Source: Neorhizobium alkalisoli (GTDB lineage: Bacteria; Pseudomonadota; Alphaproteobacteria; Rhizobiales; Rhizobiaceae). From it: a stretch of DNA of 64,000 nt. Below, in pieces: positions 43,996 through 56,100 of the stretch. The stretch covers positions 1,116,001-1,180,000 of the forward strand of contig NZ_VIWP01000001.1 of the NCBI RefSeq assembly GCF_007829835.1, read 5' to 3'. Numbering within the stretch: the first letter of the stretch is position 1; every line of letters starts with the position of its first letter. The position numbers and the translations under genes are program-made. Under the pieces are notes generated by a model. It had not been told where the DNA came from. It searched no databases and saw only the letters and a list, made by a program, of their open reading frames with translations.

Positions 43996-46785
43996 ATGAA
44001 CTTGTATCTGGATTATCTGAGCGAGATCGAAAGCAGAAAAGGTCAGGGCCTTGCGCCGAAGCCGATAGATGACGGCAAGCTGGTTGCCGAGATCATCAGC
44101 CTGATCGAAGATACCGGCAGCGAACATCGCGCCGACGCCCTGAAATTCTTCATCTACAACACGCTCCCCGGCACCACGAGCGCCGCTGGTGTGAAGGCGG
44201 CCTTCCTGGGCAAGATCGTTCTCGGCGAAGTCGTCGTTCCGGAAATCTCGCCCAAATTCGCCCTTGAGCTGCTGTCGCACATGAAGGGTGGCCCGTCGGT
44301 CAAGACGCTTCTCGACGTTGCGCTCGGTGACAATGCGGCGATTGCGGCTGAGGCCGGCGATGTCCTGAAGACCCAGGTTTTCCTTTACGACGCCGACATG
44401 TTCCGCCTGCGCGATGCCTACAAGGCCGGCAATGCCGTCGCCAAAGACGTCCTTGAAAGCTACGCCAAGGCCGAGTTCTTCACCAAGCTTCCGGACGTGG
44501 AAGACGAAATCAAGGTCGTGACATTCATCGCCGCAGAAGGCGATATCTCGACCGACCTTCTGTCTCCCGGCAACCAGGCGCATTCGCGCTCCGACCGTGA
44601 ATTGCACGGCCAGTGCATGATCACGCCGGAGGCCCAGCAGCAGATCGTCGCGCTGCAGAAGCAGCATCCGGACAAGCGGGTGATGATGATCGCCGAAAAA
44701 GGCACGATGGGCGTCGGCTCGTCGCGCATGTCAGGCGTCAACAACGTGGCGCTCTGGACCGGCAAGCAGGCCAGCCCCTACGTGCCCTTCGTCAACTTTG
44801 CCCCGATCGTCGCCGGCACCAACGGCATCTCGCCGATCTTCGCAACGACGGTCGATGTGACCGGTGGTATCGGCATCAATCTGAAGAACTGGGTCAAGAA
44901 GCTCGGCGAGGACGGCAAGCCGATCCTCAACAACGATGGCAACCCGATCCTCGAGCAGAAATTCTCGGTCGAAACCGGCACCGTGCTCCGCATCGATGCG
45001 AAGGGCAGGAAGCTGCGCGACGAGGACGGCAACGAGCTCGTTGATGTCGCCAGCGCCTTCACGCCTCAGAAGATGGAGTTCATGAAGGCCGGCAGCTCCT
45101 ATGCCATCGTGTTCGGCAAGAAGCTCCAGACGTTTGCCGCCCAGACCCTCGGTGTTGAGCCGACCCCGGTTTTCGCAGCGAACAAGGAAATCGCGATCGA
45201 GGGCCAGGGTCTTACCGCGGTCGAGAAGATCTTCAACCGCAATGCCGTCGGCGTGACGCCGGGCAAGGTCCTGCATGCGGGTTCCGACGTGCGCGTCAAG
45301 GTCAACATCGTTGGTTCGCAGGATACGACAGGTCTGATGACCGCGCAGGAACTGGAAGCGATGGCGGCCACCGTCATTTCGCCGCTGGTCGATGGCGCCT
45401 ATCAGTCGGGCTGCCACACCGCCTCCGTCTGGGACAAGAAGGCTGAGGCGAACATTCCGAAGCTCATGTCCTTCATGAACAATTTCGGCGTCATCACCGC
45501 CCGCGATCCGAAGGGCGTCTATCATTCGATGACCGACGTCATCCACAAGGTGCTGAACGACATCACCGTGGACGACTGGGCGATCATCATCGGCGGCGAC
45601 AGCCATACGCGCATGTCGAAGGGCGTCGCCTTCGGCGCCGACTCCGGCACCGTCGCACTGGCGCTTGCCACGGGTGAGGCAACCATGCCGATCCCGCAGT
45701 CGGTCAAGGTCACGTTCAAGGGCTCGATGCAGCCTTACATGGACTTCCGCGACGTCGTTCACGCCACCCAGGCGCAGATGCTGAAGCAGCACGGCGACAA
45801 CGTCTTCCAGGGCCGCATCATCGAAGTCCACATTGGTACGCTGCTGGCCGACCAGGCCTTCACCTTCACCGACTGGACGGCCGAGATGAAGGCCAAGGCG
45901 TCGATCTGTATCAGCCAGGACGACACCCTGATCGAATCGCTGGAAATCGCCAAGTCGCGCATCCAGATCATGATCGACAAGGGTATGGACAATGCGGCAC
46001 AGACCTTGAAGGGCCTGATCGCCAAGGCGGATGCGCGTATTGCCGAAATCCGCTCGGGCGAAAAGCCGGCTCTGGTTCCTGACGACAATGCGAAATATTT
46101 CGCCGAGGTCGTCGTCGATCTGGACATTATCGACGAACCGATGATCGCCGATCCGGACGTCAACAATGCCGACGTCTCCCGCCGTTACACTCACGACACG
46201 ATCCGCCCGGTGTCCTATTACGGCGGTACCAAGAAGGTCGATCTCGGCTTCGTCGGGTCCTGCATGGTGCACAAGGGCGACATGAAGATCGTCGCCCAGA
46301 TGCTGAAGAACATCGAGAAGGCCGAAGGCCATGTCGAGTTCAAGGCACCGCTCGTCGTTGCTGCTCCGACCTACAACATCATCGATGAGTTGAAGGCCGA
46401 AGGCGACTGGGAGATCCTCCAGAAGTATTCCGGCTACGAGTTCGACGACCTGAAGCCCAAGACGGCCAACCGCACCGCTTACGAGAACATCCTCTATCTC
46501 GAGCGCCCGGGCTGCAACCTGTGCATGGGCAACCAGGAAAAGGCCGAGAAGGGCGATACGGTTCTCGCGACTTCGACGCGCCTGTTCCAGGGTCGCGTGG
46601 TGGAAGACACTGCCGAGAAGAAGGGTGAATCGCTGCTCGCCTCGACGCCGGTCGTGGTTCTCTCGGCAATCCTCGGCCGTACGCCGAGCGTCGAGGAATA
46701 CCGGGCTGCCGTCGATGGCATCGACCTGACCAAGTTCGCGCCGCCGAAGGCCCCCCGCATCGACGCCCTTTCGGTCCAATACTGA
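43996..46785 (+). CDS. acnB: Aconitate hydratase B (aconitase B)
   Basis: 929 residues, somewhat longer than E. coli AcnB (865). It isomerises citrate and isocitrate in the TCA cycle and may also hydrate 2-methyl-cis-aconitate. An N-terminal HEAT-like region (LVAEIISLIEDT..., FFIYNTLPG) precedes the catalytic domains, as in AcnB. GGDSHTRMSKGVAFGADSG is typical. The 4Fe-4S ligands are visible as Cys756 (VGSCMVHKGD) and Cys840/Cys843 (PGCNLCMGN). Single gene with its own terminator 22 bases downstream. The sequence after Cys756 differs from E. coli (VHKGDM for TNIGHF). Confidence 0.95.
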   Translation: MNLYLDYLSEIESRKGQGLAPKPIDDGKLVAEIISLIEDTGSEHRADALKFFIYNTLPGTTSAAGVKAAFLGKIVLGEVVVPEISPKFALELLSHMKGGPSVKTLLDVALGDNAAIAAEAGDVLKTQVFLYDADMFRLRDAYKAGNAVAKDVLESYAKAEFFTKLPDVEDEIKVVTFIAAEGDISTDLLSPGNQAHSRSDRELHGQCMITPEAQQQIVALQKQHPDKRVMMIAEKGTMGVGSSRMSGVNNVALWTGKQASPYVPFVNFAPIVAGTNGISPIFATTVDVTGGIGINLKNWVKKLGEDGKPILNNDGNPILEQKFSVETGTVLRIDAKGRKLRDEDGNELVDVASAFTPQKMEFMKAGSSYAIVFGKKLQTFAAQTLGVEPTPVFAANKEIAIEGQGLTAVEKIFNRNAVGVTPGKVLHAGSDVRVKVNIVGSQDTTGLMTAQELEAMAATVISPLVDGAYQSGCHTASVWDKKAEANIPKLMSFMNNFGVITARDPKGVYHSMTDVIHKVLNDITVDDWAIIIGGDSHTRMSKGVAFGADSGTVALALATGEATMPIPQSVKVTFKGSMQPYMDFRDVVHATQAQMLKQHGDNVFQGRIIEVHIGTLLADQAFTFTDWTAEMKAKASICISQDDTLIESLEIAKSRIQIMIDKGMDNAAQTLKGLIAKADARIAEIRSGEKPALVPDDNAKYFAEVVVDLDIIDEPMIADPDVNNADVSRRYTHDTIRPVSYYGGTKKVDLGFVGSCMVHKGDMKIVAQMLKNIEKAEGHVEFKAPLVVAAPTYNIIDELKAEGDWEILQKYSGYEFDDLKPKTANRTAYENILYLERPGCNLCMGNQEKAEKGDTVLATSTRLFQGRVVEDTAEKKGESLLASTPVVVLSAILGRTPSVEEYRAAVDGIDLTKFAPPKAPRIDALSVQY

Positions 46786-46807
46786 TTGCCGGTGGCATGA
46801 AGATCGT

Positions 46808-46840
46808 GACCCCGGAGGCAACTCCGGGGTCATTTTTATT
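46808..46840 (+). terminator. Rho-independent terminator of acnB
   Basis: Perfect 9-base stem GACCCCGGA (46808-46816) / TCCGGGGTC (46823-46831), 6-base loop, followed by ATTTTTATT. A textbook intrinsic terminator right after acnB. Confidence 0.93.
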
Positions 46841-46869
46841 GGTACCGACGCATGTGCGGATCGGCAATC

Positions 46870-47166
46870 TCAGAGCGACTGTTTTCCAGCACTCAGGATA
46901 TCACTGATAAAAGCCTGCGCCTGCAATGCGGCCTCACCATCGACTGTCAGCGGATGATCCGTGGACGTGATCGCCTTCAGGAAATCTTCGATGAGCCGGC
47001 GATGCAGGTCATGGCCGAATGCCATTGGATCGCTGCCGGTTCCAGAAGTAAGGTTCGCGCCGGCGGTGATCCTGCGTCCGTCGTGCAGGGCAACATCGAG
47101 ACTGTCGCCGACGAGGATGACAGCATCGCTATGCCGGGCTATTCGTAGACGAACGCCGCCCGGCAT
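46870..47166 (-). pseudogene. Fragment like the C-terminus of a Gfo/Idh/MocA oxidoreductase
   Basis: 98 codons. The end, DLHRRLIEDFLKAITSTDHP, then LTVDGEAALQAQAFISDIL, resembles the last 60 residues of Gfo/Idh/MocA oxidoreductases, where a similar helix carries DGxxAxxAxxxxxAI. The Rossmann domain and most of the catalytic domain are missing; upstream bases belong to the giant repeat gene. The ATG lies just after GGAAGG, too close for good translation. It is probably a remnant left when the giant gene region was rearranged. It could also be a short gene of unknown function. Confidence 0.5.
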
Positions 47167-47172
47167 CCTTCC

Positions 47173-50100
47173 TCACCGTTCCGGCAGTTCGCTCCAGTTT
47201 TCAAGCGCATAGGCCAGCATCGACAGGCTGCCTTCCTCGTCACCATTGGCTGCCGCATAAAGATGATCGGAAAACAGACCCTGGCCCGGATCGAGCTCGG
47301 AGCGACGGTCGCTGATATGGTCCAGCACCGCGCCGGTATGCAGGTCGATGCGGACCGTGTCCGAGATCACGCCGTCCTGCGATGATCCATGGATACGCAA
47401 ATCGATGAAGGGCAGGCCGGCCGGCGGGCGGCCGACGACGAGGCCCTGGCGGGTCGGCTTCAGCCAGACCGGCAGCGGGCTGCCATCGGCAAGCGTCACA
47501 CCGAAACTGGCGTTCTCCACGCCGCCGTCGGATGACGGCATGATGTAGAGATAGTCGTTATAGACCATCGTATCGATCTGGAACCACGTCGTTTCACCAT
47601 TGCCACGGGCAAGGTGGATGTTGGATCCGCCCTTGAAGAAACCGGCCGTGACCTCGTCTATGATCCGGCCGCTTTCCTGCCATTCGCCAATCTGGCCGGC
47701 GACATGGACGACGGCGCCGCGATCCGGAAGCCAGCCCATGCCATTCAGGGAGCGGATGGAATTAACGACATTGACGATCGGGCCCTGCGCGGTGAGGTCG
47801 GCGATACCATTGAGATCGGAGGTGATCTCAGACGACAGGGGCGAACCTGCGGAGACGGTTTGCGACGGCGACATCGGTGTCCAGGAGACTGTCGGCTCCG
47901 TTGGGATGGGCGTCGGCGGATCGATTTCAAGCGGCGGCCGTGGCGGTGTTGCCGGTTCTGCCGGATCGACTGTTACGGTCACCGTATAGGTCGAGCTGCC
48001 GCTTCCGTCGCTGACCGTGTAGGTGAAGGTATCGCTGCCGCTGTAGTCGGAATCCGGCGTATAACGATAGCTGCCGTCGGGATTGACTGTCACACTGCCG
48101 TGCTGTGCGCCGCGTCCTAGGCCATAGGTGATCGGATCGCCCTCGGCATCGATGGCCGGCGGCAATTTACCGGTCGAAGACGTGCCTTCTGTCACCGAGA
48201 TCTTCGTGTCGGAGGCGATCGGGGCATCGTTGACCGGATCGACGACGACCGTAACCGTGTAGGTCGAAACCGCCTTTCCGTCGCTGACCGTATAGGTGAA
48301 CGTGTCGACGCCACTGAAATTGCGGGCCGGCACATAGGCATAGGTGCCGTTTTCGTTGATCGTGACGGTGCCATGCACGGGCCTTGCGCCGACGCCATAG
48401 GCAAGATCGTCGCCATCTGCATCGATCGCGACCGGCAGGCGGCCGGTAAAGCGCGTGTCCTCGGTCACGGTGATGCGGGTGTCGGAGCCGACCGGCGCCC
48501 GGTTTGCGGCGCCGACCGAAATGGTGACCGTATAAGTCGCGGAATCGCGGCCATCGCCCACGGTATAGGTAAAGCTGTCGCTGCCGCGGTAACCGGCATC
48601 CGGCGTGTAGCGATAGGTGCCGTCGGCATTGATCGTCACCGTGCCGTGCTGGGCGGCCTGCCCAAGTCCGTAGGTAACCGCATCGCCCTCGGGGTCGATT
48701 GCCGGCGGCAGGCTGCCGGTGGTGGTCGTGCCTTCGGTGACCGAGATCGCCGTATCGGAGCCGACCGGGGCGTCGTTCACCGCCGCGACCGCGACGGTCA
48801 CCGTATAGGTCGAGGTCGCCGTTCCGTCGCTTACCGTATAGGTGAAGGTGTCGGTACCGTTGAAATTGAGGGCGGGCACGTAACGATAGGTGCCATCGGC
48901 ATTGATCGTCACTGTCCCGTGGTTCGGGCCGGCGCCGAGACCGTAGGTAAGCGGGCTTCCCTCCGCGTCGGTCGCCAGCGGCAGCCGGCCGGTCGCGACG
49001 GTGTCTTCCGTCGCCGATATCGTCACGTCGGAGCCGACCGGCGGATCGTTGACGGGAATGACGGAGATGGTGACGGTGTAGCGCAGGGTCTCTGTTCCGT
49101 CACTCACCGTATAGACGAAGCTGTCCGTGCCGTTGAAATTTTCAGCCGGAACATAGCGATAGGTGCCATCGGCATTGATCACGACGGTGCCATGGCCGGC
49201 CCGCTGGCCGAGGCCATAGGTCAGCGTATCGCCATCGACATCCGTCGCGACCGGCAGCCGGCCGGAAAGCGGCGTGTCTTCCGGAGTCAGAACCGTCGTA
49301 TCGCGCCCGACAGGTGCGTCATTGACAGGGCGGACGGTGACTGTGATCGTGTAGAACACTGTCACCGTGCCGTCGTTGACGCCGTAGGTAAACGTGTCGG
49401 TGCCGTTGAAATCCGGGTTCGGCACATAGCTATACTGGCCGGTGGCGCTGACGGTGGCGGTGCCATGGGCCGGTGCGCGGCCAAGCCCGTAAGTCAGCGT
49501 GTCGTTATCGACATCGGTTGCGGGCGGGATCGTGCCGGTCAGGCGGCCGTCCTCGTTGACGCTATCGGAAATATCGGTTCCGACCGGCGCATCGTTGACC
49601 GGGCGCACGGTGACTGTGATCGTATAGGTCTTCGGAACCTGGCCGTCGCTCACCGTATATTGGAACGTGTCGGTGCCGTTGAAATCCGGGTTCGGCTGGT
49701 AGGTGTAGGTTCCGTCGAGATTGATGGTGACGGTTCCATGCTGGGCCGCCTGGGCGAGGCTGTAGAACAGCGGGTCGCCATCCGGGTCGGAGCCGATCGG
49801 CAGCCTGCCTTGAAGGACCGTATCCTCGTCCGTCGCGGCGGTGCCATCGGCGCCTGTCGGGGCGTCATTGATGGGCAGGACCGTCACCGTCACCGTATAG
49901 GTCACCGTCGCCGTGCCGTCGCTGACCTTGTAGGTAAAGGTGTCGGTGCCGTGGAAATCCGCATTCGGCGTGTAGGTGTACCGGCCGTCGTTCTCGATCG
50001 TGACGTTGCCATGCGCCGGTCCGCTGCCGAGGCTGTAGGTCAGCGGGTCATTGTCGCTGTCGGTCGCGGAAAACTGGCCGTTGAAAGCGGTGTCCTCGTT

Positions 50101-53100
50101 GGTCGAGATCGAGACATTGGCGCCGACCGGGACGTCGTTGGTGGCCGTAACGGTGACGTTGACGGTGAAGACCGAGGTTTTCTGCCCGTCGCTGACCTTG
50201 AAGGTAAAGCTGTCCGTGCCGTGGAAATTGGCGTTGGGCACGTAGCGATAGGTGCCGTCGGGATTGACGGTGACCGAACCATTGGCAGGCTGGGTGTCCG
50301 CAGAATAGGTGACCGGCAGGCCTTCTGGGTCGAAGGCGCGGGGCAGCGTGCCGGTTGCCGGCACGTCTTCGGTCACGGCAATGCTTGTGCCGGAGCCGAC
50401 CGGCGCGTCGTCCACGGCCGCGACCCGGATGGTGATCGTATAGACCGACGAGGCGGTGCCGTCGCTGACCGTAAAGGTGAAGCTGTCTATGCCGTTGAAA
50501 TTCGGATTCGGCACGTAGCGATAGGTGCCGTCGGCATTGACGGTGACCTGGCCATGCGCGGCCTGGGCTCCGAGCGCATAGGTTATCGGCTGGCCTTCAT
50601 TGTCGATTGCAGCGGGAAGCTCTCCGTCGAGCGGCGTGTCTTCGACCGCATCGACGCTGTCATTGCCGGCCGTCGGCGGCTGGTTGGCCGCACCGACTGT
50701 TACCGTCACCGTGTAGGTGCTGGCATCGGTGCCGTCGCTGACGGTGTAGGTGAAAGTATCGACGCCGCTGAAGCCCGTGCCCGGCGTATAGAGGTAGCTG
50801 CCATTCGGGCCGATCACCACGGTCGCGCCGTTGTTGACGGTGCCGACTGCGTAGGCGACCGTACCACCTTCCGGATCCGTCGCCGGCGGCAGCGTGCCGC
50901 TGGCGGTCGCGCCATTGGCGACCGCGATCTGCAGGTCGGCGCCGATGGGGGCGTCATTGACCGGGTCGATGGTGATCGTCACCGTGTAGGTCGAAACAGC
51001 CGTACCGTCGCTCACCGTATAGGTAAAACTGTCGGTGCCGTTGAAATTCGCAGCCGGGCTGTAGCTGTAGGTGCCATCCTGATTGACGGTGAGGGTGCCG
51101 TGCATCGGCTGCGTGCCGGTGCCGTAGGTAACCTGCGCGCCTTCGGGATCCGTCGCGACCGGCAGCCGGCCGGAAAGCGGCTGGTCCTCTTTGATGGTGA
51201 TCGCGAGATCGGCGCCGACCGGTGCATCGTTGACCGGTGCGACATCGATCGTGACCGTTGCGGTTGCAATGCCGCCATGGCCATCCGAGATGGTGACGAC
51301 AAAACTGTCCGTGCCGTTGAAATTGCTGCCGGGCGTGTAGACGTAACGGCCATCCGCATCGATCGTCACCCGGCCATTGGCCGGTTGGGTGGCGACGACA
51401 TAGCTCAGCGGATCACCATCGACATCCGAGGCTGCGATCGTGCCTTCGACCGGTGTATCCTCGGCCGTCGAGATGCGCTCGTCAAACGCGACCGGGGCGT
51501 TGTTGACCGGGTCGATCAGGATGGTCGCGACGCTGGTTGCGGTAAGGGCGCCGCCCGCGCCGCTATTGCCACCGTCATCGGTGGTCATCGTCAGTGTCAC
51601 GGCGGCATTGCTGTCGGTGACCGGGCGATAGGTCGGCGCGGTCGGGCCGGCGAGATAGGCGTTGATATCGGCAAGCGTGCCGGTGAGCGTGATGCTGGCC
51701 GTGCCTGTGCCCGAGGCGACGACATTGCCGCCTGAAAACGCGATCAGTGAACCTGCATTGACGCCCAGCGTCACCGTCATCGTGCCATTGCCGGCGTCGA
51801 CATCGGAGATCGCGATGCCGGTCAGCTGCAGGTCGGTATCCTCGCGGCCCGCAAAGCTGCCGGGCAGGGTGTTGACCGGCGCGTCGTTGACGGCATTGAC
51901 CGTGCCGAACACCGTGGCGTCGCGCGTCACTGTTCCGTCCGAGACGGTATAGGTGAAGCTCGGCGTTCCGTTGAAATCGGGGTTGGCGGTAAAGGTCAGC
52001 GTGCCACCGGCATTGAGGGTCACGATGCCGCCCGTCACGGCAACCGATGCGCCCGTGGTGATCGGCCGGTTGTCGATGGCGGTCACTGTCAGCGCGTCGC
52101 CATCGGGATCGATGTCGTTGGCGAGAACGGCAATCACCGTGCTGCCGTCCTCGTCGATCGTGAACGTATCATTCCCGGGTTGCGGCGCGTCGTTGACGGC
52201 GGCAATGCTGATCGTCACGGTCGCTGTCGAGACGCCGCCATTGCCGTCCGAAATCTGGTAGGTGAAGCTGTCCGTGCCGTTGAAGAAGGCGGCCGGCTGG
52301 TAGGTGAACGTGCCATCTGTATTGAGTGTCAGCGTGCCGTGGGCCGGGCCGCTGACCGGCGAGACCGTCAGCGGATCGCCATCGGGATCGCTGTCCACGC
52401 CATTGCCGTTGTTGGCGAGCACGGAGCCGGTGAGCGACTGTCCCTCGTTGATCGAGAAGCTGTCGTTCTGTGCGACCGGAGCCGGGTTGGTGACGGTCCA
52501 GACGAACAGCCGTTCCGCCGATCCGCCATGGCCATCGGTTGCCGTGGCCGTGACGGTGAAGGCCTGGCTGCCGGTCGGGCCGGAGGCCGAGCGGTCGATC
52601 GTGCCCGAGATCAGGCCGGTTGCCGGATCATAGGTCAGCCCGGTCGGCAGGCCGGAAATGGTAAAGGACAGGGCATCGCCATCGACATCGGAGAAGAGGG
52701 CGCCGAGATCGAGCGTCACCGCCGTGTTGTCCGCATCGCTGCGCGGCGGCAGGGTCGGGGCCTGCGGTGCGTCATTGACGCCGCTGACGGTGACGGTGAG
52801 GGTTGCGAGTGCCGTACCGCCATTGCCGTCCGAAACGGTATAGGTGATGGCCGTTGCGCGGGTTTCGCCCGCCTGCAGGTCCTTGAAATCCGCGCCCGGA
52901 TCGAAGCTGTAGGAACCATCCGCAAGGATCACGAAGCGGCCGCCATTGTCGCCGGCAAGCGTCGCGCCGACGCCATCGGGACCGGCGCCGACCTGGATGA
53001 CGGTCAGCGTATCGCCATCGGGGTCGCTGTCGCTGCCGATGATGACATTGCCGCCGACGATGGTGTTTTCATCGGTCGCCGCGCTATCGTTCTGGGCAAT

Positions 53101-56100
53101 CGGCGCATCGTTGACGGGGTTGATGAAGCCAGAGACCGTTGCCGTGGAGGCCGAATTGGGGCCGCCCGTGCCGTCCGACACCGTATAGGTGAAGGAAAGC
53201 GGGCCGTTGAAATTGGGGGCGGCCGTGAAGGTCAGCGTCCTGTCGGCATTGAGGGTGACGGTGCCGCCGGTCACCGCGACGCTGCCACCCGTGGCAATCG
53301 CCTGGCCGTCGATGGCGGTGATGGTCAGCGTATCGCCATCCGCATCGCGGTCGTTGGCGAGCACGTCGACAATGCCGCTGCCGTCCTCGTCGATGGTGAA
53401 CGTGTCATTGCCGAGCGCCGGGGCATCGTTGACGCCGGCGACATTGACGGTGACGGTATAGGTCGAGACGGAGGTGCCGTCGCTCACCGTATAGGTGAAT
53501 GTGTCGGTGCCAAAGAAGTCCGGGGCCGGCGTGTAGGTATAGGTGCCGTTGGCATTGATGGTGACGCTGCCATGCGCAGGCTGGCTGCCGGCCGCATAGG
53601 TGAGCGGTTGGCCTTCCGCATCGGTTGCGGTCGGAAGCGTCGCGTTGACGGGCGTGTCTTCCGTCACATTGAGCGTGAAGTCCTGGCCGGCAGGCGCATC
53701 ATTGGTGCCGGTGACGGTGACCGTAAACGTGGCGGTCGACGTGCCGCCCTGGCCGTCGGAAAGCGTGTAGGTGATGCTGGTCGCGCGGGTCTGGCCGGCG
53801 GCAAGATCATCGAAATCGGTGCCCGGATCGAACCTGTAGCTGCCATCCGCGCCGATCACGAATGCGCCGCCGGCCGTGCCGGTGACCGACGCGCCGACAC
53901 CTGCCGCCGCGCCATTGACGGCCGAGACGGAAAGCTGGTCGCCATCGGGATCGAAATCCACGCCGGAACCATGGTCCGCGAAGACGGAACCGGTGGCGAC
54001 CGTGTTCTCCTCCGTGGTGATCGCATCGTTCTGCGCAACCGGCGCCGGGTTGGAGACGGTGATGGTGAAATCGCGGCTGATCGTATTGCCCTGGCCGTCG
54101 CTGACGCTAACCGTCACGACATAGGCGCCGCCGTTAAGCTGCGATGCGTCGCTGCGCAGCGTGCCGGTGATGAGGCCGGTCGTGCTCATGGAAAGCCCGG
54201 TCGGCAGGCCGGAATGGCTATAGGCGAGCGTGTCGCCATCGGCATCCGAGAAGAATTGCGCAATGTTAAGATTGACGCTCTGCGCATCGCTGAAGGCCTG
54301 GTCGGGAACCGAGCCGGCCGGGGGATCCTGTACATTGGCGACATTGACGGACACGGTGAAGGTGACCGATGTGCGGCCATCGCCGACCGTGTAGGTAAAG
54401 CTGTCGGCGCCGGCGAAATCGGCGGCAGGCACGTAAGCATAGCTGCCATCGGCGCCGATCGTCACGCTGCCATGGGCGGGCTGGCTTGCAAGCGCATAGG
54501 TCAGCGTATCGCCATCGGCATCCGTGACGGGCAAGAAGCCAGTCGCGACCGTGTCTTCGACCGCGTTCAGCGTGAAGCTGCCGCCGGCGGGGTCGTCATT
54601 GCTGCCGGTGACGGTCACCGTCAGCGTCGCCGTCGAGGTCGCGCCGGACGCATCGGCCACGGTATAGGTGACGACCGTGTCGCGGGTCTGGCCGACCTGA
54701 AGATTGTCGAAGGCGGTGCCCGGATTGAATTGCCAGGTGCCGTCGGCGGCCATGATGAAGGTGCCGCCCGCCGAGCCTGTAATGGCATCGCCGGGATTGC
54801 CGGTGCCGACGGCAACGACCGTCAGCGCCGATCCTTCGGGATCGCTGTCATTGGCAAGCACGCTCGGGCCGTTGACGATCGCCGTGTTTTCCTCGGTCAC
54901 GGCGGTATCGGCGACCGCGACCGGCGGATCGTTGACCGCGCCGACGCTGACGGTGACGACGGCGTCGGTCTCGCCGCCCTGGTTGTCGGTGACGGTCACC
55001 GTCAGGGTGCGGTCGCCGGCTGTCAGGTTGTTGCTGCGGTTTTCGTACTGGATGGCGCGCAGCAGCGCGCTCGCCGCCGCATCCGGCATCGGCACGGTAT
55101 TGCCGGCCGCATTTTCGAAATGCAGCGCGGCGGCACCGTCATAACGGTAGAAGAAGGTCGTGCCGCCGAAGGCGATCGTACCCGAGGAGGCGGTGCCGAA
55201 GACGAGATCCACCGAGCCGTTCAGATGGATGACTTCGCTGCCCGTATCGCGGAAGCCGCCAAGATCGATATCGACCGAGGTAATGCCGCCCTCGACATCG
55301 GAGATGATCGCATCCGGCGTGACGACCGGCACCGAGCCGCCGCCTTCGGTGAAGCTCACCTGGTTGTCGGTGCCGGCGGTTGCCGTGCCGTTGAGGTCGA
55401 CGACCGGCAGGTCGTTCACCGCAGCGATATTCAGCGTGACCGAGGCGTCCGAAAAGCCGCCATTGCCGTCGCTCAGCCGGTAGGTGAAACCGACCGTGCC
55501 GTTGAAATCGGCCGCCGGGATGAAGGTGAGGGTGCCGGAGGCGTCGATGAGCGTGACACTGCCGCCGGCAACGGCGATCGTCTGGTTGATGGCGATGGCC
55601 TGGCCGTCGATCTGGGTGATGGTCAGCGGATCGCCGTCCGGATCGCGGTCGATACCGTCCGCGCCGATCGTCGTCCCGCTGCCGGTGATCGGGTTGAACG
55701 TGACGGGCGTATCTTCCTGCGTATCGACCGTGTCGTTTGCCGCTTCCGGGGCCGGATTGGTGACGGTGAGGCGGAAGGTGGCTGCCGCCGAGGCGGTGCC
55801 GTCGCTGGCGGTGACGGTGATCGTATAGGGGCTCGCCTGCGAGGCGGCGGCACCGAGCGTGCCGCTGATGACGCCGGTCGCCGGATCGAATGTCAGTCCC
55901 TGCGGCAGGCCGCTGACGGTGATCGTCAGCGCCTGGCCGTCGACATCGCTGAAGAAAGGCCGGACATCAAGGCTGAAATCTGCACTGTCGGTCAGGGTCC
56001 GGTCGGGAATGGTGGTGGCGACCGGCGCATCGTTGACCGGCTGGACGATGATGGTGACGGTTGCCGTGTCGGAGCCGCCATTGCCGTCGCTGATCGTGTA

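Noticed and set aside
44731-46833. 700-codon minus-strand frame opposite acnB
   Set aside because: Shadow of the GC-rich acnB coding frame; acnB has clear conserved motifs.
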